A DNA stretch of 64,000 bases from Diphasiastrum complanatum (lineage: Eukaryota; Streptophyta; Lycopodiopsida; Lycopodiales; Lycopodiaceae): the NCBI GenBank assembly GCA_029204225.1, contig CM055092.1, forward strand, positions 83,350,976 through 83,414,975, in the 5' to 3' direction. Made by a program: the position numbers and the translations under genes. Below are positions 11,171 through 21,524 of the stretch, in pieces. A model generated the notes under the pieces. That model made no database searches and was not told the origin of the DNA. It saw only the letters and a program-made list of their open reading frames with translations. Numbering within the stretch: the first letter of the stretch is position 1; each line of letters begins with the position of its first letter.

Positions 11171-12540
11171 ATTTGAAGACTTTGCCTTTGTATTTAAGGT
11201 CCTCCTTGGAGCTCTCAAATTTTGAGGTTGAACCTCATAATGTTCTTCTCTTTGATGCTCCTCCTCAATCCTTGCAGGCTTCTTGTCACCAAAATTGTTA
11301 GTTGCACTCTCAATAGCAACATAACCCTCCAATTTAAACAAACTCCCTTGTTTAAATCCTTTTGCTATGCAATTACCATTCTTCATAATACAACAAACAC
11401 CATGCTTGAAGTGGACATCAAAACCACTTTCCAAAAGTTGTGCAACACTTAGCATATTCTTGGTGATTGATGGTACATAAAGAACTTTTTCTAGATCCAT
11501 ACATTTTGAGAATTCTAGATACAAGGAGATGGTACCAACACCATCTATCCTACACTCTTCATCATTTGCATTAAAGACAAACTTTTTAGCATCATTAAAT
11601 GAGTGTAAGGTTGAGAAAAAGTCCTTTTCACAAGACATGTGAGAGCTAGCCCCACTATCAATCCACCAAGTATCTTTTGAATTGTCATTGCTTGTTGGTG
11701 AGGATGTAGATGCCATCAAGAATACATCTTCTTCATCCTCCTCCTCTTCATGTGCAAGGTTTCCTTATTTGTCCTCCTCCTCTTGTGCTCTTTGCCTCTT
11801 GTAGCATTCGGATGCAAAATGCCCCTTCTTTCCACAAAAGAAGCATTTTAGCCTTGACTTGTCCTTTGCCTTTGAACTTGATCCTTGATCCTCCTCCTTG
11901 GCCTCCTTTTCATGATCCTTTTTGGGTCCATTGGTCTTCTTCTTGCCCTTGAATGAGAAGTTAATCTCTCATCTCCATCTTGCAATGATAAGGAACTCAT
12001 CCTAAATTTTGCATGGAGCATCCTACAGTCTTCAGCCACTAGCACACTATGGAGCTTATTAATGGATGGAAAAGTGTCTTGGATGGAAAAACTTTGAACC
12101 ACATTGGAGAACTCATCTCCTAAGCCATTGAGAATCACTTGTACAAGCTCATTATCAGGATCTTCTTACCAATAGAAGCCAACTCTTTGTTGAGAGACTT
12201 GATCCTTAGCACATACACTTGTGCACTTTCATCACTTCTCCTCATGCTTTGTAAGATTTGGTTTCTTATTATAAGCACTCTTGAAGTGTTGTTGGATTCA
12301 TATATAGCTTTTAAAAAATTCCAAGCTTCCTTGGCCGATTTGCAAGAGGCTACCTCCTTCAAGAGGTCATCACTAACATTCATTTTGATGCAATGAAGTG
12401 CTAGTCTTGCCTTCTTCTTGTATCTAACCAATTATTGTCCTCCAAGATGCTCATCCTCTTCATCTAGGACAATATCAAAGAGTTCTTGGATCAAGTCTAA
12501 AAGTGACTCCATCCTCACTTTCCATAGTAGTTTGTAGAAT
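11171..12540 (-). pseudogene. copia B gag and protease
   Basis: Gag lies at about 12435-11848. Its segments A-L-H-C-I-K-M-N-V-S, L-R-I-K-S-L-N-K-E-L-A and V-Q-S-F-S-I-Q-D-T-F-P occur in two frames separated by a frameshift near 12135. The zinc-knuckle segment (C-F-F-C-G-K-K-G-H-F) is readable near 11850-11810. The aspartic protease motif W-W-I-D-S-G-A-S-S-H lies at about 11665, followed by the start of the GAG-pre-integrase region (L-Y-V-P-S-I-T-K-N). The gag start region continues to about 12540 (V-R-M-E-S on minus). It cannot form a complete Gag-Pol. Confidence 0.75.
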
Positions 12541-13212
12541 TTAACCTCTCACTAGATCCAAGAAGGAATCCACCAATGGTTCCCATCTCTCTAATGACTT
12601 GTACTGATGATGTACTTATTGGCACTCCCTAAGCGCTTTTCCAAAATTTGACTCACTAGCAACTCACTTGATGTTCACAAAGAAACAAGTGGCAAGATCC
12701 CCTTGATCTTGATTCAAATGAACAAATAGAAAGGATTCTACAAAACAATGCTTAGAAAAATTGAAATTGATTTGATCCTAGAAACTCACAAAGGTTTCAC
12801 TTTGTCTTGATTATCTCAAATTTGACTCCTAGCCCTCTCTTGGACTTCTAGTCACAGTTCTTACACTCCCTCACAAAGATGAAATGCAGATTAGATGGAT
12901 TCTATCAATGACATATCAAATCCTATAAATTTTGGCTATTTTTGGACAAAAACATGACTAAATCTCATTCACACTTCTTGATGTACTTTCAAGACCTATA
13001 AAAAAAATTAGAGGACCTGATTTTAGCATAGCATTAAATGTAGGTTCAAAGATGCCCACATGTGGACCATACGGATTTTGATCCCTACCAAGTTTGGAAT
13101 CAAATCCCCTCACCAAAATGTAGCTTTTAGCTCGCCCTCACAAGACTAGTTTTTAGCACCAAAACTGCTAAAAATGGATTTGATTAGATCAATGATCAAA
13201 GCTCTTGTACTT

Positions 13213-13225
13213 GGCTCTAACACCA
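13213..13225 (-). other. copia B primer-binding site
   Basis: On the minus strand this reads TGGTGTTAGAGCC, one or two changes from the TGGTATCAGAGCC initiator-Met tRNA primer site of related elements. It directly follows the LTR end at 13226, where the expected terminal TG..CA base is mutated (CGTGAAAG on plus instead of TGTGAAAG). Confidence 0.6.
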
Positions 13226-13828
13226 CGTGAAAGTACTGTACTTTAGGACCATAAATGGATCTACAAAAGATCCACAAGAGTGATTAGATGCTTGCTTTAC
13301 AATAACCTATCAAAAAACTAGACACGAAAAAGTTGATCTAGATTGGCAATTTGACAATTAACAAGCAAGAACAATCAATAGCATTGATCAATCACTAAAT
13401 CCGACTTGGCACATGTGTACTACAGGCTGTAGTATGGACTGCAAGCTGAGGAACAAGTACAAATTGATATGGTTGCATTTGGATCACAAAAAATCAATGT
13501 ACAATGTGGAGTAGCTCGAGATTGCCAATGAGCTCCAAAAATAATATATCTTCTTACTATGGGAGCTTGGAATACATAGCAAATGTGACTTCCTTTGTGA
13601 AGTTAGGTGGATTTCCAGCATGTAATAAGGAAGTTAAGTTGGCTCCCTGGTCCTAATTTGCAACCCTAGTCTAATTCCTAGATTCATGCCTAGTAGGTGA
13701 CTAGTTGGTCAATTTTTCACCTTAAACTTAGGTGTAGGTCCTATAATCTAGGAATCACTACCAAGATGACATGACAAACCCTTTAGACTTGTTCTAACAT
13801 ACACTAGTGTGTATACCCACGTGGCTCC
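13226..13828 (-). repeat. copia B 5' LTR (outer end lost)
   Basis: It shares more than 400 bp with the left LTR, from 'caatagcattgatca' to 'cacgtggctc'. Homology stops at 13828, where gypsy-related sequence begins, so the last roughly 90 bp (including TTCTTCACA) are gone. The inner 150 bp contain 'tactgtacttt' and 'ggaccataaatg', which occur in inverted orientation in the 3' LTR of copia H, showing the shared family. Confidence 0.7.
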
Positions 13829-13829
13829 A

Positions 13830-15455
13830 GTAGAGGATGTAGAAATAGCTACAAGACCTGCCCACACTGGAAAATATATTCGATATCCTATGGATCCTCT
13901 AGAAGGACAACGCTCCCGAGCTCCAATTATATAGAAGCTAATTTAGGAAAAGAAGGGGTGGAAAAATTTGTCTCCATTGGTGTTCAATTATCCTACAATG
14001 ATAGGATTCAGTTACAAGACTTATTACAAGAATATTGTGATCTATTTGCTTGAAATTATAAAGACTTAAAAGGAATATTACAAGCATATGTACACATAAA
14101 ATAGAATTACTATAAAAACGCAACCGATAAGGCAAAGACCTTACATGCTTAATCCAAAATATTCATTATTAGTAAAAGAAGAAATACAGAAACTATTAGA
14201 TGTGGGTTTCATATATGATGTACTTACTCATGAGTGGGATCACCTAAGCAGAATGGAAAATTAAGAATATGTGTGGACATAAGAAAATTAATGCATCTAC
14301 AAAGAAAGATTGTTTTCCACTACCATTTATTGTTAGTGTGTTAGATGTAGTTGGTGGACACCAATTGTACTTTTTCATGGACAGATTTAGTGGCTATAAT
14401 CAAGTATTGATACATGAAAATGATCAGCCAAAAACTGCTTTTACTACAAATTTGAGGGTATACGCTTATAAAGTCATGCCTTTTGGATTATGTAATGCTA
14501 CAACTATGTTGTTGGAAATTAAGTCCACAGTTGTCTTGCTTTCTCATCTGAACAATGTACAATCTTCGATGAAGATACTACTCTGACTACATGCACTAGA
14601 GTCGAAAATCTTTACCTACTCTCTAATTCAATTGCATTAGCTAGTATCTCTAATGAAAATGTAAACGATGATGCTATTTTGTGGCATAGTCAATTTGGAC
14701 ACATGAATACAAGATCACTTTCCTATATGCATTGTAATAACTTAGTTGGTGGATTGTATTTCCCTTCTTCATTAGATAGGAAATCTTTCTTTTGTGAATC
14801 ATGCGTCTATGGCAAACACTCTAGAAGCAAGTTTCCCAAATCACATTCCATGGATCTTGTACATAGCGATCTTTGTGGTCCAATGCCAAATGAACAAGCT
14901 GAAGCCACAAATAAAACTATATGTAGGATACTCACAGAAGTTTGTAGAAAACATCCTACAAGATTCAAATAAAAAGTTGAATATTGCATGATGGTCATAC
15001 AGAACAACTTATAAGGTTACTACTCAACATACTCCTTTGAATCTAGTATATGGATTAGAAGCAGTAGTGCCATTAGAATATCAAGTTCCGAGTTTGAGGG
15101 TAGCCATATAAGAAAGATTGGGAGATTCAGATTCATTGTAGGAGAGACTTAATCGACTTAACCAATTAGATGAACAAAGAAGTAGAGCACTTTTTACTCA
15201 AGAAATTGTTTTAAAATAGAAGAAAAGCGTGGCATGATAGACATATAAAAAAAAGAGTCTTCAAAGAAAATGATTATGTATCATTATACGATAGTAAATA
15301 TCAAAAACATCCTGGTAAGTTGAGAATAAGATGGTTAGGACCATTTAAAGTTTTGGATGTTTACCCTAACAGAACGATAGGATTGGAAACACTACAAGGA
15401 GAGAAATTACCAATTAGAATTAATGGTATATGATTAAAAAAATACTACCAAAGAT
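13830..15455 (+). pseudogene. Ty3/gypsy pol remnant with a grafted copia segment
   Basis: Plus-strand segments follow gypsy pol. Pre-RT is at 13960-14060 (L-Q-D-L-L-Q-E-Y-C-D-L-F-A). The RT start is at 14145-14260 (N-P-K-Y-S-L-L-V-K-E-E-I). RT follows at 14260-14510 (F-P-L-P-F-I ... F-M-D-R-F-S-G-Y-N-Q ... V-M-P-F-G-L-C-N-A). After a foreign copia segment, the gypsy integrase C-terminus runs at 14895-15445 (Q-A-E-A-T-N-K-T-I ... [11 protein letters not shown] ... R-W-L-G-P-F-K-V). RT thumb, RNase H and the integrase core are missing. Several stops and frame changes (for example TAG near 15110 and 15220) show it is dead. No LTR was found. Confidence 0.75.
14510..14895 (+). mobile_element. copia GAG-pre-integrase segment inside the gypsy pol
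   Basis: The plus frame reads L-W-H-S-Q-F-G-H-M-N at 14680-14710, followed by C-E-S-C-V-Y-G-K-H and D-L-V-H-S-D-L-C-G-P-M up to about 14890. This is the copia GAG-pre-integrase HHCC zinc domain and the first integrase aspartate. Gypsy sequence precedes it up to V-M-P-F-G and resumes with Q-A-E-A-T-N. No LTR or target duplication is seen around it, so it looks like a patch joined by recombination or repair rather than a transposition. Confidence 0.6.
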
Positions 15456-16841
15456 GATATTGCACTATATAGGTTTAAGTGAGAATTACATGTATTTTCT
15501 TTCTTGTTGAAAACGATTTATGTTCGGAATTTTATTCAAACTGATATAGTAATTTTATTTTATTTATTTTATTTTATTCAGGATTGGGAAGCAGTACTCC
15601 ATCTTCTAGCATATCTAATGGATTCCAGGAAAAATGACAATGAGTATCGTTCACCTAAGGGAATATGGTTTGCTTCTATTCAAGATCAAGAAATGGATCT
15701 TGAAATTGATTTGTTTGCGGTGTGATAATACTCCAATGAAGTCAAATGAAATAGAAAATGCTATACCTCATAAAGAAAAGCCTCAAGATATCAGGAAAGA
15801 TAAGAAGATAGAACTTTTGTTAAGTGATAGAAAAAAAAAAAAATCATATTCAAGAATTAAGAGTGACATTAGATAATTGAAAAATATATAATACGTAAAG
15901 ATAATGAAATTAATAGTCTCATCAAAGAATGTGATAAGGGAAAAAGAGCGTATAAGTCATTAGAAGTGGAAATTAAAACTCAATCTTCCATGTATGAAGA
16001 AAAAATAAAGACTAACCCCAAGAAATATCTATGTTGAGACATAAATGTGCATTATTATTGTCGAAATCCAAAACTATAAACAAAAAGAATTTTTTTTTTG
16101 CAAAAATAAAAAAAATAAAAAATCAATAACAAGTCAAAGCAGTTTTCCTATCACCCTAGTATATAGACAACGAATACGGATGCATCTGCCACTTTAAGAA
16201 GGTTTCAATTATTGTCAAGATTTAATATCAATTCATTAGTACAAATAGCAAGTCATTATGCCAATTATTTACATTTGTGGTTGGAAAGACCATGGGGTTA
16301 CAAATGTAAATCAAAGAAACTTAAGTTGGAACGTTGGTGGTGTAATCCCAATGTATCAATGGAAAAGAATTTTGATTCAATGTTATATATTTGAATCAGA
16401 GATGAACAAGTGATAGAAAGAAAAATATTGAATGAAATGTTCCAACACAATTTCTTGGAAGGGGCAAATCAATTTATAGGATAACACTTGACGCCATTGA
16501 AAGTCTAACATGTATAAGGTGACCGAGCAAACAAGCAAAACGTTGCTATGTGCCAAACCAAGACTGTCTAACAAATTACAAGAATAAACACCAAAGCTAT
16601 ATATTTACATATAGATATATAGATACATACTTCTATGGGGTTTCTAGAACTTGTGTCCATGCTTGTGCATCATTCCTTTTCTGTTGGTTGGGTGTGAGGC
16701 CATTGATGATATGTTTTATTTATAGCAATTCATCACACGTGTGGATTTTGGAAGCATCTTCCGACGCACGTGGTAGATCGCCATTTATGAGGAGTTAACC
16801 ATGTTCTCGTCTATTTATGCTTGCACTTATTTTCAGGACCT
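15456..16841. other. AT-rich stretch downstream of the gypsy pol, no recognisable gene
   Basis: Short A-rich open frames occur at 15500-15880 without recognisable motifs. The interval 16030-16140 has runs of A and T. It may be the untranslated 3' part of the gypsy element. Nothing else is supported. Confidence 0.4.
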
Positions 16842-16900
16842 TGTGCACTCCCTGGCAGGCACCATGCATGCACTCTGTGACATGGTGCAGGGAGTGCACA
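16842..16900. repeat. 59-bp hairpin
   Basis: TGTGCACTCCCTG at 16842-16854 pairs perfectly with CAGGGAGTGCACA at 16888-16900. Inside these arms CACCATG pairs with CATGGTG after a 5-base bulge (gcagg), leaving a short loop. The hairpin lies in unique-looking DNA upstream of the phospholipase pseudogene. It could be a foldback scar or part of a transcript hairpin; no function can be shown. Confidence 0.6.
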
Positions 16901-17323
16901 GGGTGCTGAGATTAAGCAATGGGGTCTGTTTATATGCTACATCTACGTTGGGAGCCGAGATGGCCTGAAGATATGAACTTAACATTAGGACCTGCCGACA
17001 CAATTGAATGTTGTCCCACATAGCCCAAGGAATGTTTGGCACCTTGCAGTGCTTGGGTGGGTGACTCTAACATGTGGCTCCATTAGTCCTTATGGAGGCC
17101 CAAGGCAGCCTCTTACATGATCCCTTTATAAGAATCTATAACGTCATCTGGCTATGGCTTCTTGGAAGTTAGCCTAAAAGTTGTATGTCTTTTTGCCTGC
17201 ATAAACTTTTCCTGCGTCTCGGTCAATACGCTGCTGAAGGAGGATCGTATCGGCGGAGTATATGCGGTTGCTGTCCTTTTTAAGGTTTCAGTTTCGGACG
17301 GTTTGTTCATCGAAGGCAGTTTT
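16901..17323. other. non-coding, upstream flank of the phospholipase C locus
   Basis: I see no coding feature. The interval leads into the tandem repeat and may include the old promoter of the pseudogene. 'ctttataagaat' near 17104-17115 is a weak TATA candidate only. Confidence 0.3.
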
Positions 17324-18112
17324 CCTACAACTATTGATGCCGTTTTGTAAAAGTCTTGTTCAATGAATCTGCGAAGTTGCTTCAGTTTGGTTACGATTCA
17401 CTATTGCGTTTGAACAATTGCCTTCGGACGCATATTTTGTGAGATTTTTGTTCTTTCGGTTTCCCTTGCTGGTAAACTCTTGTTCTTTCAGTTGCATTGT
17501 TTATAGTGTTTCTTTCTTTGGATCAATTATCCCTTTTTCATTCTCGATTCTTGATCGAGGCTGCTTGCAAAGCAAGGTTTAATCATTTACGCTGTCGCAG
17601 TTTTCCTACAACATTGAAGCCGTTTTGTGATCGAGTTGTGTTCATTGAATCTGCGAAGTTGCTTCACTCTGGTTGTTCTGCACCATTGCATTTGAAAATT
17701 ACCTTCAGACGCATATTTTGTGAAATTTTTGTTCTTTCGGTTTCCCTTGCTGGTAGACCTTTGTTGATAAAGTTCCTTCCTTGAATCAATTATCCCTTTC
17801 TCATTCTCGATTCTTGATCGAGGGTGGAGCTAGCTGTTTGCAAAGCAAGGTTTAATCATGTACTTTGTCGCAGTTCTCCTGCAATAAATTGAAGCCGTTT
17901 TCTATTCGAGTTGCGTTCATTGAATCTGCGAAATTGTTACGCTTCGGTTATGCTTCACTATTGCGTTTGAACAATTGCCTTCAGACGCATATTTTGTGAA
18001 GTTTTTGTTTTTTGGGTTTCCGTTGCTGGTAGACTTTGTTCCAGTTGCATTGTTTATAGTGTTCTTTTTTTTGGATCAATTATCCCTTTCTCATTCTCGA
18101 TTCTTGATAGTC
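17324..18112 (+). repeat. three-copy tandem repeat, units of about 275 bp
   Basis: Units begin at about 17324, 17605 and 17878 (spacings 281 and 273). Each contains 'ttgaagccgtttt' or a variant, 'ttcattgaatctgcgaa', 'cattgcgtttgaacaattgcctt', 'agacgcatattttgtga', 'ggtttcccttgctggtag', 'tcaattatccctttctcattc' and 'tcgattcttgat'. Copies have clear point differences and small indels, so the array is old. It lies directly upstream of the phospholipase C pseudogene, in what would be its promoter or 5' UTR region. Confidence 0.85.
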
Positions 18113-18408
18113 CAGGGATAGTTGCTCATTTTGGATTTTCTGTAATCTGACAGGGTCTCTCTCATTTATTTTTTGAAGGAAGATATGTGTGCTCTTGCTT
18201 GTAAAGCTACCGGTTCTTACGCAATTTTGAGATGATTTTTGTCAAACAAATCTCAGTAATAAGGCACTATTGCCATGCTCTAAGAGAAAATGTTCGTCTC
18301 AATGTTGTGTTACGAGTTGAAATAAATAATATCCACTGTTTCATGTTGCATTTACAGATTCGAGAACAAACATAGATACATATTTCAGCAGAAAGGGATT
18401 TTTTGAGC

Positions 18409-19505
18409 ATGGACAAGAGCATTGGGAGGCAGGCTACAAAATGGCCAAGACGGCGCGCTCAGATTATCCTTTTGTTTCTTCTGCAGCTATTCATATCCCC
18501 AGCGGAACCCTAGGCCGCAAAAATTGCTCGATCAAGGGTCCGATCAAAGACTATAGTTGTTCTTGTGATGGAGAACAGATCGTTTGATCACATTCGTGGT
18601 TGGTTGAAGCGACTCAACCAGGAAATAGATGGCCTCACTGGCAAAGAATCTAATCCATTTTTGACTGATGATCCAAGTTCTCCAGGAGTTCTCATTTCTG
18701 ACGATTCTGAATTTGTAGATGCAGATCCGGGTCATTCTTTCCAAGCCATAAGAGAACAGATTTTTGGAAGTAATGATACTATGAACGGTTTTGCACAGTA
18801 GGCAGAGAGTATGGCGGAAGGATTTTCTAAGACAATGATGACTTGGTTCAGGCCAGAAGTAGTTCCTATATATACAGCTCCTGTCATAGAGTTACTGTTT
18901 TTGATAAATGTATTGCATCTGTGCCGGCATCTACTCAGCCAAATAGGTCGTACATCCATTCGGCCACATCTCATGGAGCAATGGGTAATGTGAAGCCTGA
19001 ATCGATCCATGGCTTCCCACAGAAAAACAATATTTGACTCTGTTCACGAAGCAGGATTAACTTTTGATATCTGTTATCATAACATACCAGCAACACTGTT
19101 TTTCCAAATTTATGAAAGTCAAAGTATGTTTTAAAATTTCATCAGTATTCACTTTCATTTAAGTTCCATGCCAAGCTTGGTTTCTTACCTAATCTTGCTT
19201 CCTTTGAGCAAAGGTATTTCGACTTGGAAGCTTTGCCCTGATCAACCCACCTATCTCAGGATGTCTCTGAAGGACAGAAGCTCGTGAAAGAGATCTATGA
19301 AATCTTAAGAGCAAGTCCCCAATGGAAAGAGATGCTTTTTTTATCACCTACAATGAGCTTGGTGGATTTTTTGATCATGTGCCTACTCCTAATGTGCCCA
19401 ATCCAGATGGTCACATCGGAGGGGACCCCTTTTATTTCAAGTTTGATAGGCTGGGAGTCCGAGTTCCTACAGTCATGATATCGCCTTGGATAAACAAGGG
19501 AACAG
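18409..19505 (+). pseudogene. NPC-like: non-specific phospholipase C (NPC) pseudogene, first part
   Basis: NPC enzymes cleave plant phospholipids to diacylglycerol. From ATG 18409 the frame gives a basic start and a hydrophobic signal segment (I-I-L-L-F-L-L-Q-L-F), then [14 protein letters not shown], the family signature. Two in-frame TAG stops lie at 18511-18513 and 18799-18801. Both sit where CAG is likely (the second in F-A-Q-stop-A-E-S). Later family segments lie in changing frames: [51 protein letters not shown]. The usual D-E-H-G-G-F-Y-D-H-V reads [10 protein letters not shown], losing two likely catalytic residues. Homology stops at K-G-T-G next to a donor-like CAG|GTTCG, so the copy was intron-bearing, not processed. 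Downstream exons are not seen. Confidence 0.85.
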
Positions 19506-20139
19506 GTTCGTTGATTTAAATTTTTTGTCTATTCCTGCACTATTCATTTCCATTCATTCTTAGCTTGAAACAATCGTTTACAACTTGGAACCATTGTCCT
19601 TGCTTTTGAATGAATGTAAGAATTTTCTCAGAGACCAAACTTATCAGGATTCTCTTTTTGAAAAATTTGAAGGTTTTCTGCAAATTCTTTGAACTAAGAT
19701 GAAAATTCATTTTACCGTAGAAATCGTCAGAAATATACATGCCATATTAATGGATTTTATAGATCAATTTATCATAAAGCATGATGACTGAATTCTTTTT
19801 ACAACACACTGTAGTATCATTTTATGTAAGAGTAAGTAAATTCATTGCTCAATCTTTACATAACCTAGAGACCTCTACTGGTGGTTTAGGTGATTTTCTA
19901 AGTTACTTCTGGCTCTAATGGGGTCACGCTTACTTTCTTAATGAATTTTAACTCAAGCAAGGTTGCAGGAAAGAACATTCACATTTATGTAAAAGTCCTT
20001 CAATTATGAATTTGCATTGTTGCTGACTGAAAAATAGCTGGATATAAGATTTCCATCACAATTGGTCTTTTCAATTTGCATGTACAGATCTGCTTTTTTT
20101 AACTTATCTGTGCTTCAAACAGGGTTGATCAGTATATTT
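19506..20139. other. probable intron remnant of the NPC pseudogene
   Basis: No coding sequence is visible. The stretch starts at a donor-like GT after the last recognisable NPC codons and is AT-rich, as expected of a plant intron. The next NPC exon was not found before the copia C fragment begins at about 20140. Confidence 0.4.
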
Positions 20140-20583
20140 ATTCTCAACACTAACAAACACAAGACCTTATACTCGGATTCTGTGGAGAATAAGAAAATTG
20201 TATCTTGCTTTTTGGAAAGCCATGATACTATTCCATCACATTAGAAAGTAACAAATATACTTGTAGACTTTCGATCCACTTTGTCACCTACAAAATATGA
20301 GACACCATAGGCTCTTAAGCCAAGATTAGTCTCATTGTACAATATGTTAAAGTTCCTAGTTGATGAGATATATCTTAGGACTTTTTTGACCATTTTCCAA
20401 TGTGATACCAAAGGATTTTGCATGAATTGGCTTAATTTTCCAACACTAAAACTAAGATCAAGTCTAGTTATAGTCAAATAGATTAAAGAGTCTATAAGCC
20501 TTCTATATAAGGCCGAGATCTACCATTTTAAACTCTTTAGATAAAGCGATCATTTCCACTTAAAATAATGTCATCAACATATA
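20140..20583 (-). pseudogene. copia C RT end and RNase H fragment
   Basis: Read on minus from 20583: Y-V-D-D-I-I-L-S-G-N-D (the polymerase catalytic motif), then a large gap, then L-T-I-T-R-L-D-L-S-F-S-V-G-K-L-S-Q-F-M-Q, V-S-H-W-K-M-V-K and the RNase H start. About 300 bp that normally lie between the two parts are deleted. A frame change occurs near 20240, followed by L-S-K-K-Q-D-T-I-F. The fragment ends abruptly near 20140. Confidence 0.7.
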
Positions 20584-20734
20584 TAGGCTTAAAATGTATC
20601 AAAAAATCATACGTGCGCACAAACATGCTGAATCGAAGCATACACTAGATCGTTGGGAAGCTAATTTTGCAAGGAAAATTCATGCAGAATTACAGAATTT
20701 TTCGGTTAACGAAAAAATAAAATCAAAAAAAGAA

Positions 20735-20974
20735 ATGCAAGCCAAGAGCGAGGGAGAGAGAGAGGGCAGGAGCGAGCAGAGAGAGAGAGAGACGAGGGAC
20801 AGAGAGAGCGGGCCAGGAGCGAGGGAGGGAGTGGGCCAGGAGTGAGCACAGAGAGCGAGGGATAGAGGGACAGAGAGAGTGGGCCAGGAGCGAAGAAGCG
20901 AGCGGGCCAGGAGCGAGCAGCGAGGGACAGAGGGACGAGGAGCGAGGGAGAGAGTGAGGGCAGGAGCGAGGGAG

Positions 20975-21036
<62 letters not shown>

Positions 21037-21137
21037 AGAGGGAGAGGGAGAGGGAGAGAGCGAGGGAGCAGAGGCGCGAGAGAGCGAGAGAGAGCGAGGG
21101 AGAGAGCGAGAGAGACAGCAGAGGAGCGCGAGGGTAT

Positions 21138-21190
<53 letters not shown>
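20735..21190. repeat. GA-rich microsatellite region
   Basis: Runs of (GA)n alternate with GAGGGA, GAGCGA and GGGCCAGGAGCGAG units. The purest (GA)n runs lie at about 20980-21032 and 21140-21190. The middle (20800-20960) holds an imperfect minisatellite of 'agcgagggacagagagagcgggccagg'-like units. It lies inside the 933-bp insert. Long open frames across it are only a result of the repeat. Confidence 0.95.
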
Positions 21191-21193
<3 letters not shown>

Positions 21194-21204
21194 GGCCCAA
21201 TTGA

Positions 21205-21470
21205 CACGTGTTGGAACGTGACAATGCATGGCCAGATGTGGGCCATACCCTCTGCTAGACACGTGTCAGTATGGCTGAAAAAAATTTAGACACGTGTCGC
21301 GCAGCATATGCTGAAACATGCTAATGTGGAGAGACAGATGTCGTGTACATACTGGCCGGTGGTGTGCTGACAAAAAATATAGACACGTGTCGCGCAGCAT
21401 GTGTTGAAACATGCTGATGTGGCGAAACAGATGTCATGCACATACTGGCCAGTGATGTGTACATTGTCTC
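21205..21470. repeat. 93-bp direct repeat with four G-box palindromes
   Basis: CACGTG cores occur at 21205, 21260, 21291 and 21384, the last three in the 10-bp palindrome GACACGTGTC. A 93-bp unit ('agacacgtgtcgcgcagca', 'tgaaacatgct', 'acagatgtc', 'catactggcc') is present twice, starting at about 21288 and 21381. G-box palindromes are bZIP/bHLH binding cores. Here they are part of the mobile insert, and any regulatory effect is speculation. Confidence 0.75.
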
Positions 21471-21524
21471 CGTGTCAAGCGCAAATTGGTGGACTACAAA
21501 TTTTCAAAATTGTGGGAACATATA

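Larger units (their letters stand above)
9735..13828 (-). mobile_element. copia B: rearranged, non-autonomous Ty1/copia element
   Basis: Two related LTRs in direct orientation (9735-10286 and 13226-13828) bound an internal region that runs on the minus strand. A primer-binding site lies just inside the right LTR and a CT-rich tract (purine-rich on minus) just inside the left. Gag and protease segments are recognisable, but integrase is reduced to scraps in the wrong order and RT is missing. The outer ends of both LTRs are lost: the left one abuts copia A, the right one a gypsy pol. It belongs to the same LTR family as copia C and H. Confidence 0.8.
20584..21516. mobile_element. 933-bp insertion in copia C with an 8-bp target duplication
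   Basis: AACATATA occurs at 20576-20583 and again at 21517-21524, directly flanking an insert that splits the copia C RT just before its YVDD codons. Removing the insert and one copy restores the alignment with related RT genes. The insert starts TAGGCTTAAAATG and ends CAAAATTGTGGG. I see no clear terminal inverted repeat and no coding capacity. It contains a GA microsatellite and repeated G-boxes. An 8-bp duplication is typical of hAT elements, so a non-autonomous DNA transposon is the best guess, not proven. Confidence 0.65.

Noticed and set aside
20680-21290. Long overlapping open frames rich in Ser-Leu or Arg-Glu
   Set aside because: They are translations of the GA microsatellite in all frames and have no protein motif.
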